The position numbers and the translations under genes were made by a program. The notes beneath the pieces were generated by a model. That model made no database searches. It was not told the DNA's origin and worked only from the letters and a program-made list of their open reading frames with translations. A stretch of 6,345 nucleotides of DNA. Origin: Actinomycetes bacterium. Its GTDB lineage: Bacteria > Actinomycetota > Acidimicrobiia > Acidimicrobiales > Bog-793. Shown here in pieces: positions 1 through 5,888 of this stretch (positions are counted from its first letter, which is position 1; each line of letters begins with the position of its first letter). The DNA is taken from positions 1 to 6,345 of the forward strand of contig JAJYGM010000821.1 in assembly GCA_021785095.1 (NCBI GenBank). Reading direction: 5' to 3'.

Positions 1-136
1 CCGATCTGACCACCCCGTCCGGCGCGAGACGTCCCTCGTCCCAGGTTTCGACCCGCGGCCCGTCGCCGGTAGCCCCCTCCCCCGGCTTCTCCACGACCAG
101 CGCCCGGAACGCAGCTCCGGTCGGCGACAGACTCAC
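1..136 (-). CDS. AcuI/YhdH-like quinone or acrylyl-CoA reductase (MDR family), N-terminal 45 residues only
   Basis: This is a partial gene that runs off the left edge. It starts with GTG at 136 and overlaps the rpiB stop codon by four bases (GTGA). Seven bases upstream lies a strong GAGGAGG ribosome binding site inside the rpiB 3' end, which fixes the start. The visible protein has a short extension, then FRALVVEK, then about 15 residues on VETWDEGRLAPDGVV. This matches the opening of the YhdH/AcuI branch of medium-chain dehydrogenases, where a first beta strand (ALVVEK-like) is followed by a DE-x-x-LP-x-GDV turn. Members are zinc-free, NADPH-dependent and reduce acrylyl-CoA or quinone-like enones in the cytoplasm. 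The cofactor and catalytic regions lie outside the window, so the exact substrate cannot be judged. The family call rests on 45 residues; the coding call itself is firmer because of the overlap and ribosome binding site. Confidence 0.6.
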   Translation of the reverse strand, partial: MSLSPTGAAFRALVVEKPGEGATGDGPRVETWDEGRLAPDGVVRS

Positions 137-585
137 TTCGCGGCCTCCTCGTCCTCGATGGCTCGTATCTCCTCCAGGCGCGCGACGTGACGGCCACCCT
201 CGAAGGACTCCGAGAGGAAGGTGTCCACGATCGCGAGCGCGTACTCCGGCGCGAGCACCCGGGCACCGAGGGCACACACGTTCGCGTCGTTGTGCAGCCG
301 GGCGAGGCGGGCCGTGTACTCATCCGGGCAGAGCGCGGCGCGAGCTCCACGCACCTTGTTCGCCGAGATCTGCTCGCCCTGGCCGCTCCCACCGATCACG
401 ATCCCGAGGTCCGCCGCCCCCTTCACGACCTTTCGCGCCACGGCCGAGCAGTACACCGGGTAGTCGACGGGCTCGGTCGAGTGCGTGCCGAGGTCCTCGA
501 CGTGGTGGCCGAGGTCGCGCAGGTGCTCCGCGACGACGGACTTCAGCGCGAAGCCGGCATGGTCGGACCCGATCGCAATCCGCAC
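133..585 (-). CDS. rpiB: Ribose-5-phosphate isomerase B
   Basis: The 150-residue cytoplasmic enzyme interconverts ribulose 5-phosphate and ribose 5-phosphate in the non-oxidative pentose phosphate pathway. The family signature SDHAG is at residues 7-11. The catalytic loop GGSGQGE is at 65-71, followed by the anion-hole segment QISANKV, and the HNDAN motif starts at H98. The E. coli-type catalytic Cys of this loop is Gly here, and a Glu (E71) sits where the mycobacterial enzyme carries its catalytic Glu, so this is the actinobacterial subtype. The length is normal for the family. The start is GTG at 585, with GGAG six bases before it. The gene lies 25 bases after bpa and overlaps the next gene by four bases, so the three are probably co-transcribed. 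Some RpiB/LacAB-family proteins act on other sugar phosphates such as allose 6-phosphate, but nothing here suggests that role. Confidence 0.95.
   Translation of the reverse strand: MRIAIGSDHAGFALKSVVAEHLRDLGHHVEDLGTHSTEPVDYPVYCSAVARKVVKGAADLGIVIGGSGQGEQISANKVRGARAALCPDEYTARLARLHNDANVCALGARVLAPEYALAIVDTFLSESFEGGRHVARLEEIRAIEDEEAAK
144..150 (-). promoter_or_regulatory. Ribosome binding site GAGGAGG for the downstream oxidoreductase
   Basis: Read on the minus strand, GAGGAGG lies seven bases before the GTG at 136, inside the last codons of rpiB. It is the strongest Shine-Dalgarno match among the starts examined in the window. It supports the otherwise easily missed edge gene and implies efficient re-initiation at the GTGA overlap. 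Confidence 0.7.
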
Positions 586-610
586 GGGGCGCTCCAGTCG
601 CTCAGAGGGC

Positions 611-1123
611 TCAGAGGTAGGTCCCGGGCCGGGCCGCAGCCTCGGCGCTCGGGCCGGGCGGGAGCCCGCGTTGGCGCATGTCCTCCAGCTGGCCCCGAGC
701 CGCCATCTGCTGCGCGAACAGGGTGGCCTGGATGCCGTGGAAGAGACCCTCCAGCCAGCCGACCAGTTGCGCTTGGGCGACTCGGAGCTCGGCGTCGCTC
801 GGGACGTCCCCGCCGTCGAAGGGGAGGGTCAGGCGTCCGAGCTCGCCCGCGAGATCCGGGGAGAGCGTCGAGGCGAGCTCGCGGACGGAGGTGTCGTAGA
901 CCTCGCGGAGGCGCTCGCGGCTCGCCTCGTCGAGCGGCGCCTGACGGACCTCTTCGAGGAGCTGGCGGATCATCGACCCGATCCGCAGGACCTTCGCCGG
1001 CTGCTCGATCGTCTCGCGCTCCGCGCCCTCCTTCGGTGCCGGCAACTCCTCCGACCCCGGCGGCGCGCTCTCGACCACGAGGAGAGGGGAGACCCGGGGT
1101 GCCGACCCGCGCTGTTCGCTCAC
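611..1123 (-). CDS. bpa: Bacterial proteasome activator Bpa/PafE
   Basis: The 170-residue protein closely resembles the ATP-independent activator of the bacterial 20S proteasome known from Mycobacterium tuberculosis. Family members form a dodecameric ring that docks on the proteasome and opens its gate for unfolded substrates without Pup tagging. Residues 1-38 are a variable, probably disordered tail. The conserved helical core spans about 39-152, with the family blocks EQPAKVLRIG (40-49), LLEEVRQAPLDEASR (55-69), RLTLPF (97-102), SDAELR and QLVGWLEGLFHGIQ (119-132), and LFAQQMAARGQL (135-146). After a Gly/Pro/Ala-rich linker it ends in GTYL, the docking motif equivalent to mycobacterial GQYL, in which the penultimate Tyr inserts into proteasome alpha-ring pockets. 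The start is GTG at 1123, chosen because the N-terminal length then matches the family. No Shine-Dalgarno sequence precedes it. It is followed after 25 bases by rpiB. Core proteasome genes are not in the window. Confidence 0.95.
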   Translation of the reverse strand: MSEQRGSAPRVSPLLVVESAPPGSEELPAPKEGAERETIEQPAKVLRIGSMIRQLLEEVRQAPLDEASRERLREVYDTSVRELASTLSPDLAGELGRLTLPFDGGDVPSDAELRVAQAQLVGWLEGLFHGIQATLFAQQMAARGQLEDMRQRGLPPGPSAEAAARPGTYL

Positions 1124-1129
1124 CCCACT

Positions 1130-1135
1130 GTTCTA
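1130..1135 (-). promoter_or_regulatory. Candidate -10 element for leaderless bpa transcript
   Basis: On the minus strand TAGAAC lies exactly six bases before the GTG at 1123, which would place transcription initiation on the start codon itself. No Shine-Dalgarno sequence is present in this gap. It matches four of six positions of TATAAT but lacks the final T, and no good -35 is seen, so this is tentative. It suggests bpa has its own promoter inside the 131-base gap after the phosphodiesterase gene. Confidence 0.35.
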
Positions 1136-1230
1136 CCGCTCGACCCCGAGGACAGCGACCGCCTCGCCGGAGCTGCACCCCGAATGCCGCTGGCGGAGCG
1201 CCCCGACCGGCGCCGCGGCTGGGACGAGGC

Positions 1231-1242
1231 GGCCCCGGGGCC
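1231..1242 (-). terminator. GC-rich palindrome downstream of the phosphodiesterase gene, possible weak terminator
   Basis: A perfect 12-base palindrome, GGCCCCGGGGCC, lies 12 bases beyond the phosphodiesterase stop codon. It can fold as a four-base GGCC stem with a four-base loop. There is no T tract, as is common for terminators of high-GC actinobacteria. In such a GC-rich window a palindrome of this size could arise by chance. The rest of the 1124-1254 gap shows nothing else apart from the candidate bpa promoter. Confidence 0.25.
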
Positions 1243-1254
1243 AGCGGCGGGCAC

Positions 1255-2445
1255 TCAGGGCACGCAGACGCGTAGCGGGACCGACAGCTCCGCAGCCGTG
1301 AGCGACCCATGCCGGCTCACGAGGGCCAGCTCACCCTGGTCGGCGGGATCCGCGAAGGCGACGGGCGCGCGCGCGAGCAGCGCGACATCCCCGAGCCGAG
1401 CCCGGACCTCGGCCCCGAGCGACCCGCCAAAGGCGTTCGCACGCTCGAGGTCCCGGCGGAGCCGGACCCAGGCCAGCTGGCCGTAGGCCTGCTCCAGCCG
1501 CGCAGCGAGGGCCTCCTCCCGGCCCGGTCGGACGTGGAGCCAGCGCCAGCGGCCCTCACCCGAGAGCTGTACGACGTCGCCGGCCAGGACGTCGGGCTCC
1601 AGGGCCACGACCGACGGACCGACTTCGACCTGACCGTGGTCGGACGTCACCACGAGGGCGGAGCCTGGCGGGAGCGCGGCGGCGACGTCGCCGACCAGTC
1701 GATCGGTTGCGCGCAGCTCTGCCCGATAGTGGCGCCCGAGGCCGCGCTCGTGCGCGACCTTGTCGACACCGTCGTAGTAGGCGAACACGAAGGGCGCGCC
1801 CCCCTCCAGTGCGAGGGCGACCTCGACCGGCAGTGACGACGGGACCCGCCAACCGCGAAGCTCGGCGCCGCGCAAGTGCGCCTCGCTGAAGCCCGTCCCG
1901 GCGAACTCGGCCCTCGTCACGGCCGTCACCGCGCGGCCGCCGAAGGGCGGGTTGGGCTGGAGTAGTTCCGGTGGCTCGGCCCCGCGGGCGTCACCCGACG
2001 GAGCGCACCACCGGAGCACGTTCAGGATCTCGCCGTTCCTGGCCCGGATGCGGTACCCCACCACCCCGTGTCGGGCGGGCGAGAGGCCGGTCGTGATCGA
2101 CGTGAGTGCAGTCGCCGTCGTCGTGGGCGCGACCGAGGAGATCGCCCCACCCGGCATCCCCGCGAGGAAGGGCGCGTCTTCCCGGTGCTGCTCGAGCTGC
2201 TCGGCGCCGAGGCCGTCGAGCACCAACAGCACAACCTGGCGCGCCCCTTCGATCTCTGCGGGGAGCCAGGACGGCTGGTCTGGCATGCCCGCGAGAACTG
2301 CCTGGAGCGCGGGCAGCAGGTCGGCCAGGCTCCCCCGGCCGTAGGCGGGCCAGATCGGCCCGGGCCAGATCGTCGAGGAAGGGGTCGACCCCGGCGCGCC
2401 GGACTCCCCGAGGGCGGGCCCGGACGAGCCGGGCGCGGTCGGCAT
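1255..2445 (-). CDS. Alkaline phosphatase superfamily protein, nucleotide pyrophosphatase/phosphodiesterase-like
   Basis: The 396-residue protein belongs to the type I phosphodiesterase/nucleotide pyrophosphatase branch of the alkaline phosphatase fold. The two-metal site is readable: LVLDGLG (D77); PTTTATALTSITTGL at 107-121, where T110 aligns with the Thr nucleophile of the NPP motif; YYDGVDKVAH (D228, H232); TSDHG (D269, H270); and SRHG (H379). All expected metal ligands are therefore present and it should be active. The substrate is unknown: phosphodiesters, nucleotide pyrophosphates or phosphonates are all possible. No signal peptide or membrane segment is seen; residues 1-33 are a Pro/Ser/Gly-rich tail followed by AYGRGSLADLLPAL. 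ATG at 2445 is used here, but GTG at 2451, two codons earlier, sits six bases after a -10-like TACGCT and may be the true leaderless start. It is divergent from the Rrf2 gene. The frame stays open upstream to 2997, but that stretch is antisense to the Rrf2 gene and is not coding. Confidence 0.85.
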   Translation of the reverse strand: MPTAPGSSGPALGESGAPGSTPSSTIWPGPIWPAYGRGSLADLLPALQAVLAGMPDQPSWLPAEIEGARQVVLLVLDGLGAEQLEQHREDAPFLAGMPGGAISSVAPTTTATALTSITTGLSPARHGVVGYRIRARNGEILNVLRWCAPSGDARGAEPPELLQPNPPFGGRAVTAVTRAEFAGTGFSEAHLRGAELRGWRVPSSLPVEVALALEGGAPFVFAYYDGVDKVAHERGLGRHYRAELRATDRLVGDVAAALPPGSALVVTSDHGQVEVGPSVVALEPDVLAGDVVQLSGEGRWRWLHVRPGREEALAARLEQAYGQLAWVRLRRDLERANAFGGSLGAEVRARLGDVALLARAPVAFADPADQGELALVSRHGSLTAAELSVPLRVCVP

Positions 2446-2457
2446 CGACACGGCACG

Positions 2458-2463
2458 AGCGTA
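2458..2463 (-). promoter_or_regulatory. Candidate -10 element for the phosphodiesterase gene
   Basis: Minus-strand TACGCT is followed by exactly six bases and then GTG (2451-2449), the spacing expected for a leaderless transcript. No Shine-Dalgarno sequence precedes either GTG 2451 or ATG 2445. No convincing -35 is visible. Confidence 0.4.
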
Positions 2464-2514
2464 GGCATCCCGGCGTGGTTGGACTCGCCCACCCGGGCCG
2501 CCTGCGTCGCGGCG

Positions 2515-2541
2515 CTGCCAGCCCCGCCGGGGCCCGGGCAG
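2515..2541. repeat. Nested inverted repeat in the divergent promoter region, candidate operator
   Basis: CTGCC (2515-2519) pairs with GGCAG (2537-2541), and inside it CCCC (2522-2525) pairs with GGGG (2529-2532) around GCC. The element directly abuts the candidate -10 hexamer of the Rrf2 gene and would cover its spacer and -35 region. Rrf2 regulators commonly repress their own promoter, so this is a reasonable autoregulatory operator candidate, but the arms are short and GC-only symmetry is easy to find by chance here. Confidence 0.3.
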
Positions 2542-2547
2542 TACGAT
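2542..2547 (+). promoter_or_regulatory. Candidate -10 element for the Rrf2-pat unit, leaderless
   Basis: TACGAT matches the key TA...AT positions of the -10 consensus. It is followed by six bases and then the GTG start at 2554, so transcription would begin at the start codon. No Shine-Dalgarno sequence precedes the GTG, which agrees with leaderless translation. The -35 region is poor (CTGCCA at 2515-2520, with a 21-base spacer), compatible with a regulated promoter. Confidence 0.45.
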
Positions 2548-2553
2548 CAGCCC

Positions 2554-3000
2554 GTGAGGGTCTCGACCAGGGGCGACTACGCGAGCCGCGCGCTCCTCTC
2601 CCTCGCCCTCCACGCCAGCGCGGAGACCCCGACGTCGGTGCAGCGGCTCGCCGAACGCACGGGGCTCCCCCAGCCCTACCTCGAGCAGATCCTCCTCGCG
2701 TGCAAGGGCGCAGGCCTCGTCCGCTCGAAGCGTGGCGTGGGGGGCGGCTACGTGCTGGCGAGCTCCCCGGAACACATCACCCTGGGCCAGATCGTCGCGG
2801 CCGTCGACGGGCCCATCACGGCCGGTGACTTCGGCGAGCCGCACCAGAACGGTGCCTGCGACCACGAGGGCCAGTGCGTTCTCCTGGCGGTGTGGTCCGA
2901 AGTGGGGGCCCACATGCGCAGCCACCTCGACTCCTTCACCCTGGCCGACATGGTCGAGCGGGCGCGGGGGAACCGCCCCGCCCGCGCGCTGCTGCACTGA
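2554..3000 (+). CDS. Rrf2-family winged-helix transcriptional regulator
   Basis: The 148-residue regulator begins RVSTRGDYASRALLSLALH, the typical Rrf2 opening. A helix-turn-helix follows at about 27-50 (SVQRLAERTGLPQPYLEQIL), then the wing KRGVGGGYVLA (59-69), the dimerisation helix region (about 110-127) and the C-terminal FTLADMV. Members such as IscR, NsrR and RsrR bind Fe-S clusters and respond to iron-sulfur status, NO or redox state; CymR-type members bind no cluster. Here C102 and C108, in CDHEGQC followed by VLLAVW, align with the second and third Cys of IscR. The first cluster Cys is absent (P96/H97 at that place), and an extra Cys, C50, lies after the recognition helix. Cluster binding is therefore possible but not assured. 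The GTG start at 2554 gives a family-length protein; the longer open frame to 2068 is antisense to the phosphodiesterase. Its TGA overlaps the ATG of the acetyltransferase gene. Confidence 0.88.
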   Translation: MRVSTRGDYASRALLSLALHASAETPTSVQRLAERTGLPQPYLEQILLACKGAGLVRSKRGVGGGYVLASSPEHITLGQIVAAVDGPITAGDFGEPHQNGACDHEGQCVLLAVWSEVGAHMRSHLDSFTLADMVERARGNRPARALLH

Positions 3001-5888
3001 TGCGGGAGTCGGGAGCGTCGCCGGCCGGGGAGTCGGGCGACTCGCGCCCCGTTACGGGGGAGCGCCAGGGAGGCGACCGGCCGGCGGGCTACTCGGCCCG
3101 CTTCGAGGCAGACGTCGTCCTGAGGGACGGCAAGACGGTGACGGTTCGCCCGATCCTCCCGGGGGATGCCGAGGCGATCCGCGCCCTCCACGCTCGCCTT
3201 TCGCCGGAGACCCGCTACCTCCGCTTCTTCTCCCCCCTGCCGCAGCTCTCCGAGCAGATGCTCGCCCGTTTCACACAGGTCGACTACGCCGACAGGTTCG
3301 CACTGGTGGCGCTCCTCGCGAAGGACATCATCGGCGTGGGCCGCTACGACCGCCTGCCCGGCAGCGACGAGGCGGAGGTGGCGTTCGTCGTCGACGACGC
3401 CCACCAAGGGCGCGGGCTCGGCACCCTCCTCCTCGAGCACCTCGCCCTCGCCGCGCGCGAGGCAGGGATCAGGCGGTTCGTCGCCGAGACCCTGCCACAC
3501 AACCAGCGCATGCTCGCCGTCTTCGCGGACGCGGGGTTCGCCGAGCGGACTCGCCTCGGAGACGGGGTCGTCCACGTCGCTTTCGACATCGCGCCGACTG
3601 CCGCGTCGGTCGCCGCCATGCACGAGCGCGAGCGCCGGAACACGATCGAGTCGGTGCGGAAGCTCCTCGCCCCCCGCTCGGTCGCGGTCGTCGGTGCGAG
3701 CCGGCGGCGGGGCACGGTCGGCCAGGTTCTCCTGCGGAACATCCTCGCCGGGCCCTTCACGGGGCCGACGTACCCGGTGCACCCGACCGCCACGTCCGTT
3801 GGCGGCGTTCGCGCCTACCCGAGCGTGCTCGACATCCCCGACGACGTGGACCTGGCCGTCGTCGCGGTGCCGGCCGAGATGGTCGAGACCGTCGCTGGCG
3901 AGTGCGCCGCCAAGGGGGTCGGCGCCCTGGTCGTGGTGAGCGCCGGTTTCGCCGAGGAAGGCGAGGCCGGGGCAGCGCGCGAACGCTCGCTCGTCCGCAG
4001 CGCGCGGCGGCACGGCATGCGCGTGCTCGGACCGGGCTCGATGGGAATCGTCAACACCGCAGCCGACGTCTCACTGAACGCGACGGTCTCGCTGCGCCCG
4101 CCCCTCGGCGGCACGGCAGCCCTGCTCGCCCAGTCGGGTGCCCTCGGGCTCGCCATCCTCGAGGAGGCCTTCGAGCGCGGCCTCGGGATCTCGACCTTCG
4201 TCTCCACAGGCAACAAGGCGGACATCTCCGGCAACGACCTCCTCCACTTCTGGGAGTCCGACCCCCAGACCGATGTCGTCCTCCTCTACCTCGAGAGTTT
4301 CGGCAACCCACGGACGTTCTCGCGGGTCGCGCGGCGAGTGTCGCGGACGAAGCCGATCGTTGCCGTCCGAGCGGGAGGCGGTCGGTCCGTCCCCGCCGGG
4401 TGGGACCCCTCACGCGCAGGCCCTGGAGGAGGCCGCCTCGGCGGCGACGGCGAAGCCGACGACACGGCCGCCGCGACGTGGGCGAGCGCCGAGGCGCTCC
4501 AGCCGAGCGAGGACGAGGCGATCGCAGCGCTGTTCCGCCACACCGGGGTCGTTCGCGTGGACACGCTCGAAGCCCTCGTGGACGTCGGTCGTACCCTTGC
4601 GACGCAGCCACTCCCCGCGGGCCGGCGGGTCGCCATCCTGTCCCACCAGGGGGGCCCGGTGGCGCTCGCCGTGGACTCCTGCCTCGGGAACGGGCTCGAG
4701 CTCGCCCGGCCGACCGGCTCCGCTCTTTCGGCAGGCTCCGATCGAGCAGAGCCGGCGGCGCGCACCAACCCGGTAACCCTTCCCCTCGACGCACCGCCGT
4801 CAGCATGGGGAGCAACGCTCGAGCGCCTGCTCGACGACCCCGACGTGGACGCCGTGCTCGCCTGCTTCGTGCCGACGGTGCTGACCGAGGCACCGCTCGC
4901 CATCGCCGAGCGCGGTGGGCAGGAGCCCGGTGGGCAGGAGCCCGGCGACCCGCGCACCGCGAGCGTGGCCCGTATCGAGGCGGTGACGCGTGCGCTCGCG
5001 CAGGGCGTGCACGCTGCGGCGCGCCGCGGGTACCGCAAACCAGTGGTCGCGAACGTGCTGACGGTCTCGGCCACCCGGCCCGCCGACGCGAGCGGGGGCC
5101 ACGCTGCTCCTGCACACGACGCCCGTGGCGGCCCCAGTAGCGCCGACTCCTCCGCCCGGGGTACAGACGTCACGGGCGGTCCCGGTCGCGCTGCGGCCGC
5201 CCGCGGCGCGCCTGCGAGCCCCCATCGCTCCGAGCCGATCCCCCCGGTGCCCGCCTACCGCTTTCCCGAGACAGCCGCGCTCGCGCTCGCCAGCCTGGCC
5301 GACTACGCGACCTGGCGTCGGCGCCAGGGCAGTGTCGTCGAGCGCCCCCAGAACTTCTCGTCCGCCGAAGCGTGCGGCCTCGTATCGCGCGCACTCGCCT
5401 CCCGCGGCGCAGGGAGCCTGCCCGCCCCCGAGGCGGCCCGTCTGGTCGCCTCGCTCGGCCTCGTCGTCGGGCCGGACCGGACGGCTGCCGCCGGCGGCCG
5501 TCCCGACCAGCTCCGGTTGGTGGGACTCCTGGTACAGGACCCCACCTATGGCCCGCTGCTCTCGCTCCAGACCGCTGCGGGCGCGCCCTCCTCCCTCCGG
5601 CGCGTCCCACCGACGCCCCACGCCGTGTGTCTCCTCCCGCTGGCAGCACCGGATGCGGCCGGCGTCCTCGAGGCCGCCGCCGGACCCGATGCCGGAAACC
5701 GCTGGCCTGGTGCGCTCGACGCGCTCGTCCGGCTCGGCCTCCTCGCCGAGGACGCACCCGAGCTCGCCCGGGGCCTCTTCTACCTCGACTGTCGCGAAGG
5801 AGACGGCCGAGCAGCGGCCACCCTCGAGCTCGCCGAGGTCAGGCCCTGGCGGACCCGACCGGAGTGGGCCCTCCGGCGGCTTCGCTGA
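3000..5888 (+). CDS. Pat-like protein lysine acetyltransferase: N-terminal GNAT fused to a degenerate NDP-forming acyl-CoA synthetase
   Basis: The 962-residue fusion resembles actinobacterial Pat enzymes, which acetylate the active-site lysine of acyl-CoA synthetases. After a 30-residue polar tail comes a GNAT domain (about 35-198), with E126 as likely general base and the acetyl-CoA loop QGRGLG at 136-141. A basic linker leads to a CoA-binding Rossmann domain (about 219-355; LLAPRSVAVVGAS, then LGPGSMGIVN). The first succinyl-CoA-synthetase-like domain (about 370-458) has AQSGALG and STGNKADISGNDLL; the second (about 540-690) has VAILSHQGGP. An Ala/Gly/Pro-rich linker (about 691-750) precedes YRFPE and a shortened ATP-grasp remnant (about 787-950). 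The phospho-His loop (SHTGA in active synthetases) is absent, and the ATP-grasp lacks its PVALK and HxxDxGGV part. The synthetase half is thus probably a ligand-sensing scaffold, as in Salmonella Pat. The ATG overlaps the Rrf2 stop (TGATG) with no Shine-Dalgarno sequence, implying coupled translation. Confidence 0.88.
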   Translation: MRESGASPAGESGDSRPVTGERQGGDRPAGYSARFEADVVLRDGKTVTVRPILPGDAEAIRALHARLSPETRYLRFFSPLPQLSEQMLARFTQVDYADRFALVALLAKDIIGVGRYDRLPGSDEAEVAFVVDDAHQGRGLGTLLLEHLALAAREAGIRRFVAETLPHNQRMLAVFADAGFAERTRLGDGVVHVAFDIAPTAASVAAMHERERRNTIESVRKLLAPRSVAVVGASRRRGTVGQVLLRNILAGPFTGPTYPVHPTATSVGGVRAYPSVLDIPDDVDLAVVAVPAEMVETVAGECAAKGVGALVVVSAGFAEEGEAGAARERSLVRSARRHGMRVLGPGSMGIVNTAADVSLNATVSLRPPLGGTAALLAQSGALGLAILEEAFERGLGISTFVSTGNKADISGNDLLHFWESDPQTDVVLLYLESFGNPRTFSRVARRVSRTKPIVAVRAGGGRSVPAGWDPSRAGPGGGRLGGDGEADDTAAATWASAEALQPSEDEAIAALFRHTGVVRVDTLEALVDVGRTLATQPLPAGRRVAILSHQGGPVALAVDSCLGNGLELARPTGSALSAGSDRAEPAARTNPVTLPLDAPPSAWGATLERLLDDPDVDAVLACFVPTVLTEAPLAIAERGGQEPGGQEPGDPRTASVARIEAVTRALAQGVHAAARRGYRKPVVANVLTVSATRPADASGGHAAPAHDARGGPSSADSSARGTDVTGGPGRAAAARGAPASPHRSEPIPPVPAYRFPETAALALASLADYATWRRRQGSVVERPQNFSSAEACGLVSRALASRGAGSLPAPEAARLVASLGLVVGPDRTAAAGGRPDQLRLVGLLVQDPTYGPLLSLQTAAGAPSSLRRVPPTPHAVCLLPLAAPDAAGVLEAAAGPDAGNRWPGALDALVRLGLLAEDAPELARGLFYLDCREGDGRAAATLELAEVRPWRTRPEWALRRLR
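4913..4942 (+). repeat. Two perfect 15-base tandem repeats inside the acetyltransferase gene
   Basis: CGGTGGGCAGGAGCC occurs twice head to tail, in frame, giving the peptide GGQEPGGQEPG at about residues 639-649. It falls in a surface-type insertion between the second synthetase-like domain's PTVLTEAPLAIAE and VARIEAVTRAL. Because 15 is a multiple of three, gain or loss of units changes length without a frameshift. It probably arose by slippage and marks a tolerant loop. Confidence 0.9.

Noticed and set aside
187..1275. Plus-strand 362-residue open frame over rpiB and bpa
   Set aside because: It is an antisense shadow of two strongly recognised minus-strand genes.
2068..2553. N-terminal extension of the Rrf2 reading frame
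   Set aside because: It lies antisense to the phosphodiesterase, and the Rrf2 family begins at the VRVSTRGDYA segment encoded from 2554.
2446..2997. Upstream in-frame extension of the phosphodiesterase gene to a 580-residue reading frame
   Set aside because: It is antisense to the well-supported Rrf2 gene, has low-complexity Arg/Gly/Ala composition and no domain similarity; the family fold begins after 2445.
2748..4013. A 421-residue open frame on the minus strand
   Set aside because: It is the antisense shadow of the acetyltransferase and Rrf2 genes; the only protein-like similarity in this interval is on the plus strand.
4539..4547. HTG at residues 514-516 of the acetyltransferase as the catalytic His loop
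   Set aside because: By alignment it corresponds to the QAG just before VIRVDTLEEL in active synthetases, about 20 residues after the true phospho-His loop.
2732..5140. An 802-residue open frame on the plus strand in another phase
   Set aside because: It is an Arg/Pro/Ala-rich shadow of the Rrf2 and acetyltransferase genes, typical of high-GC DNA, with no recognisable domain.
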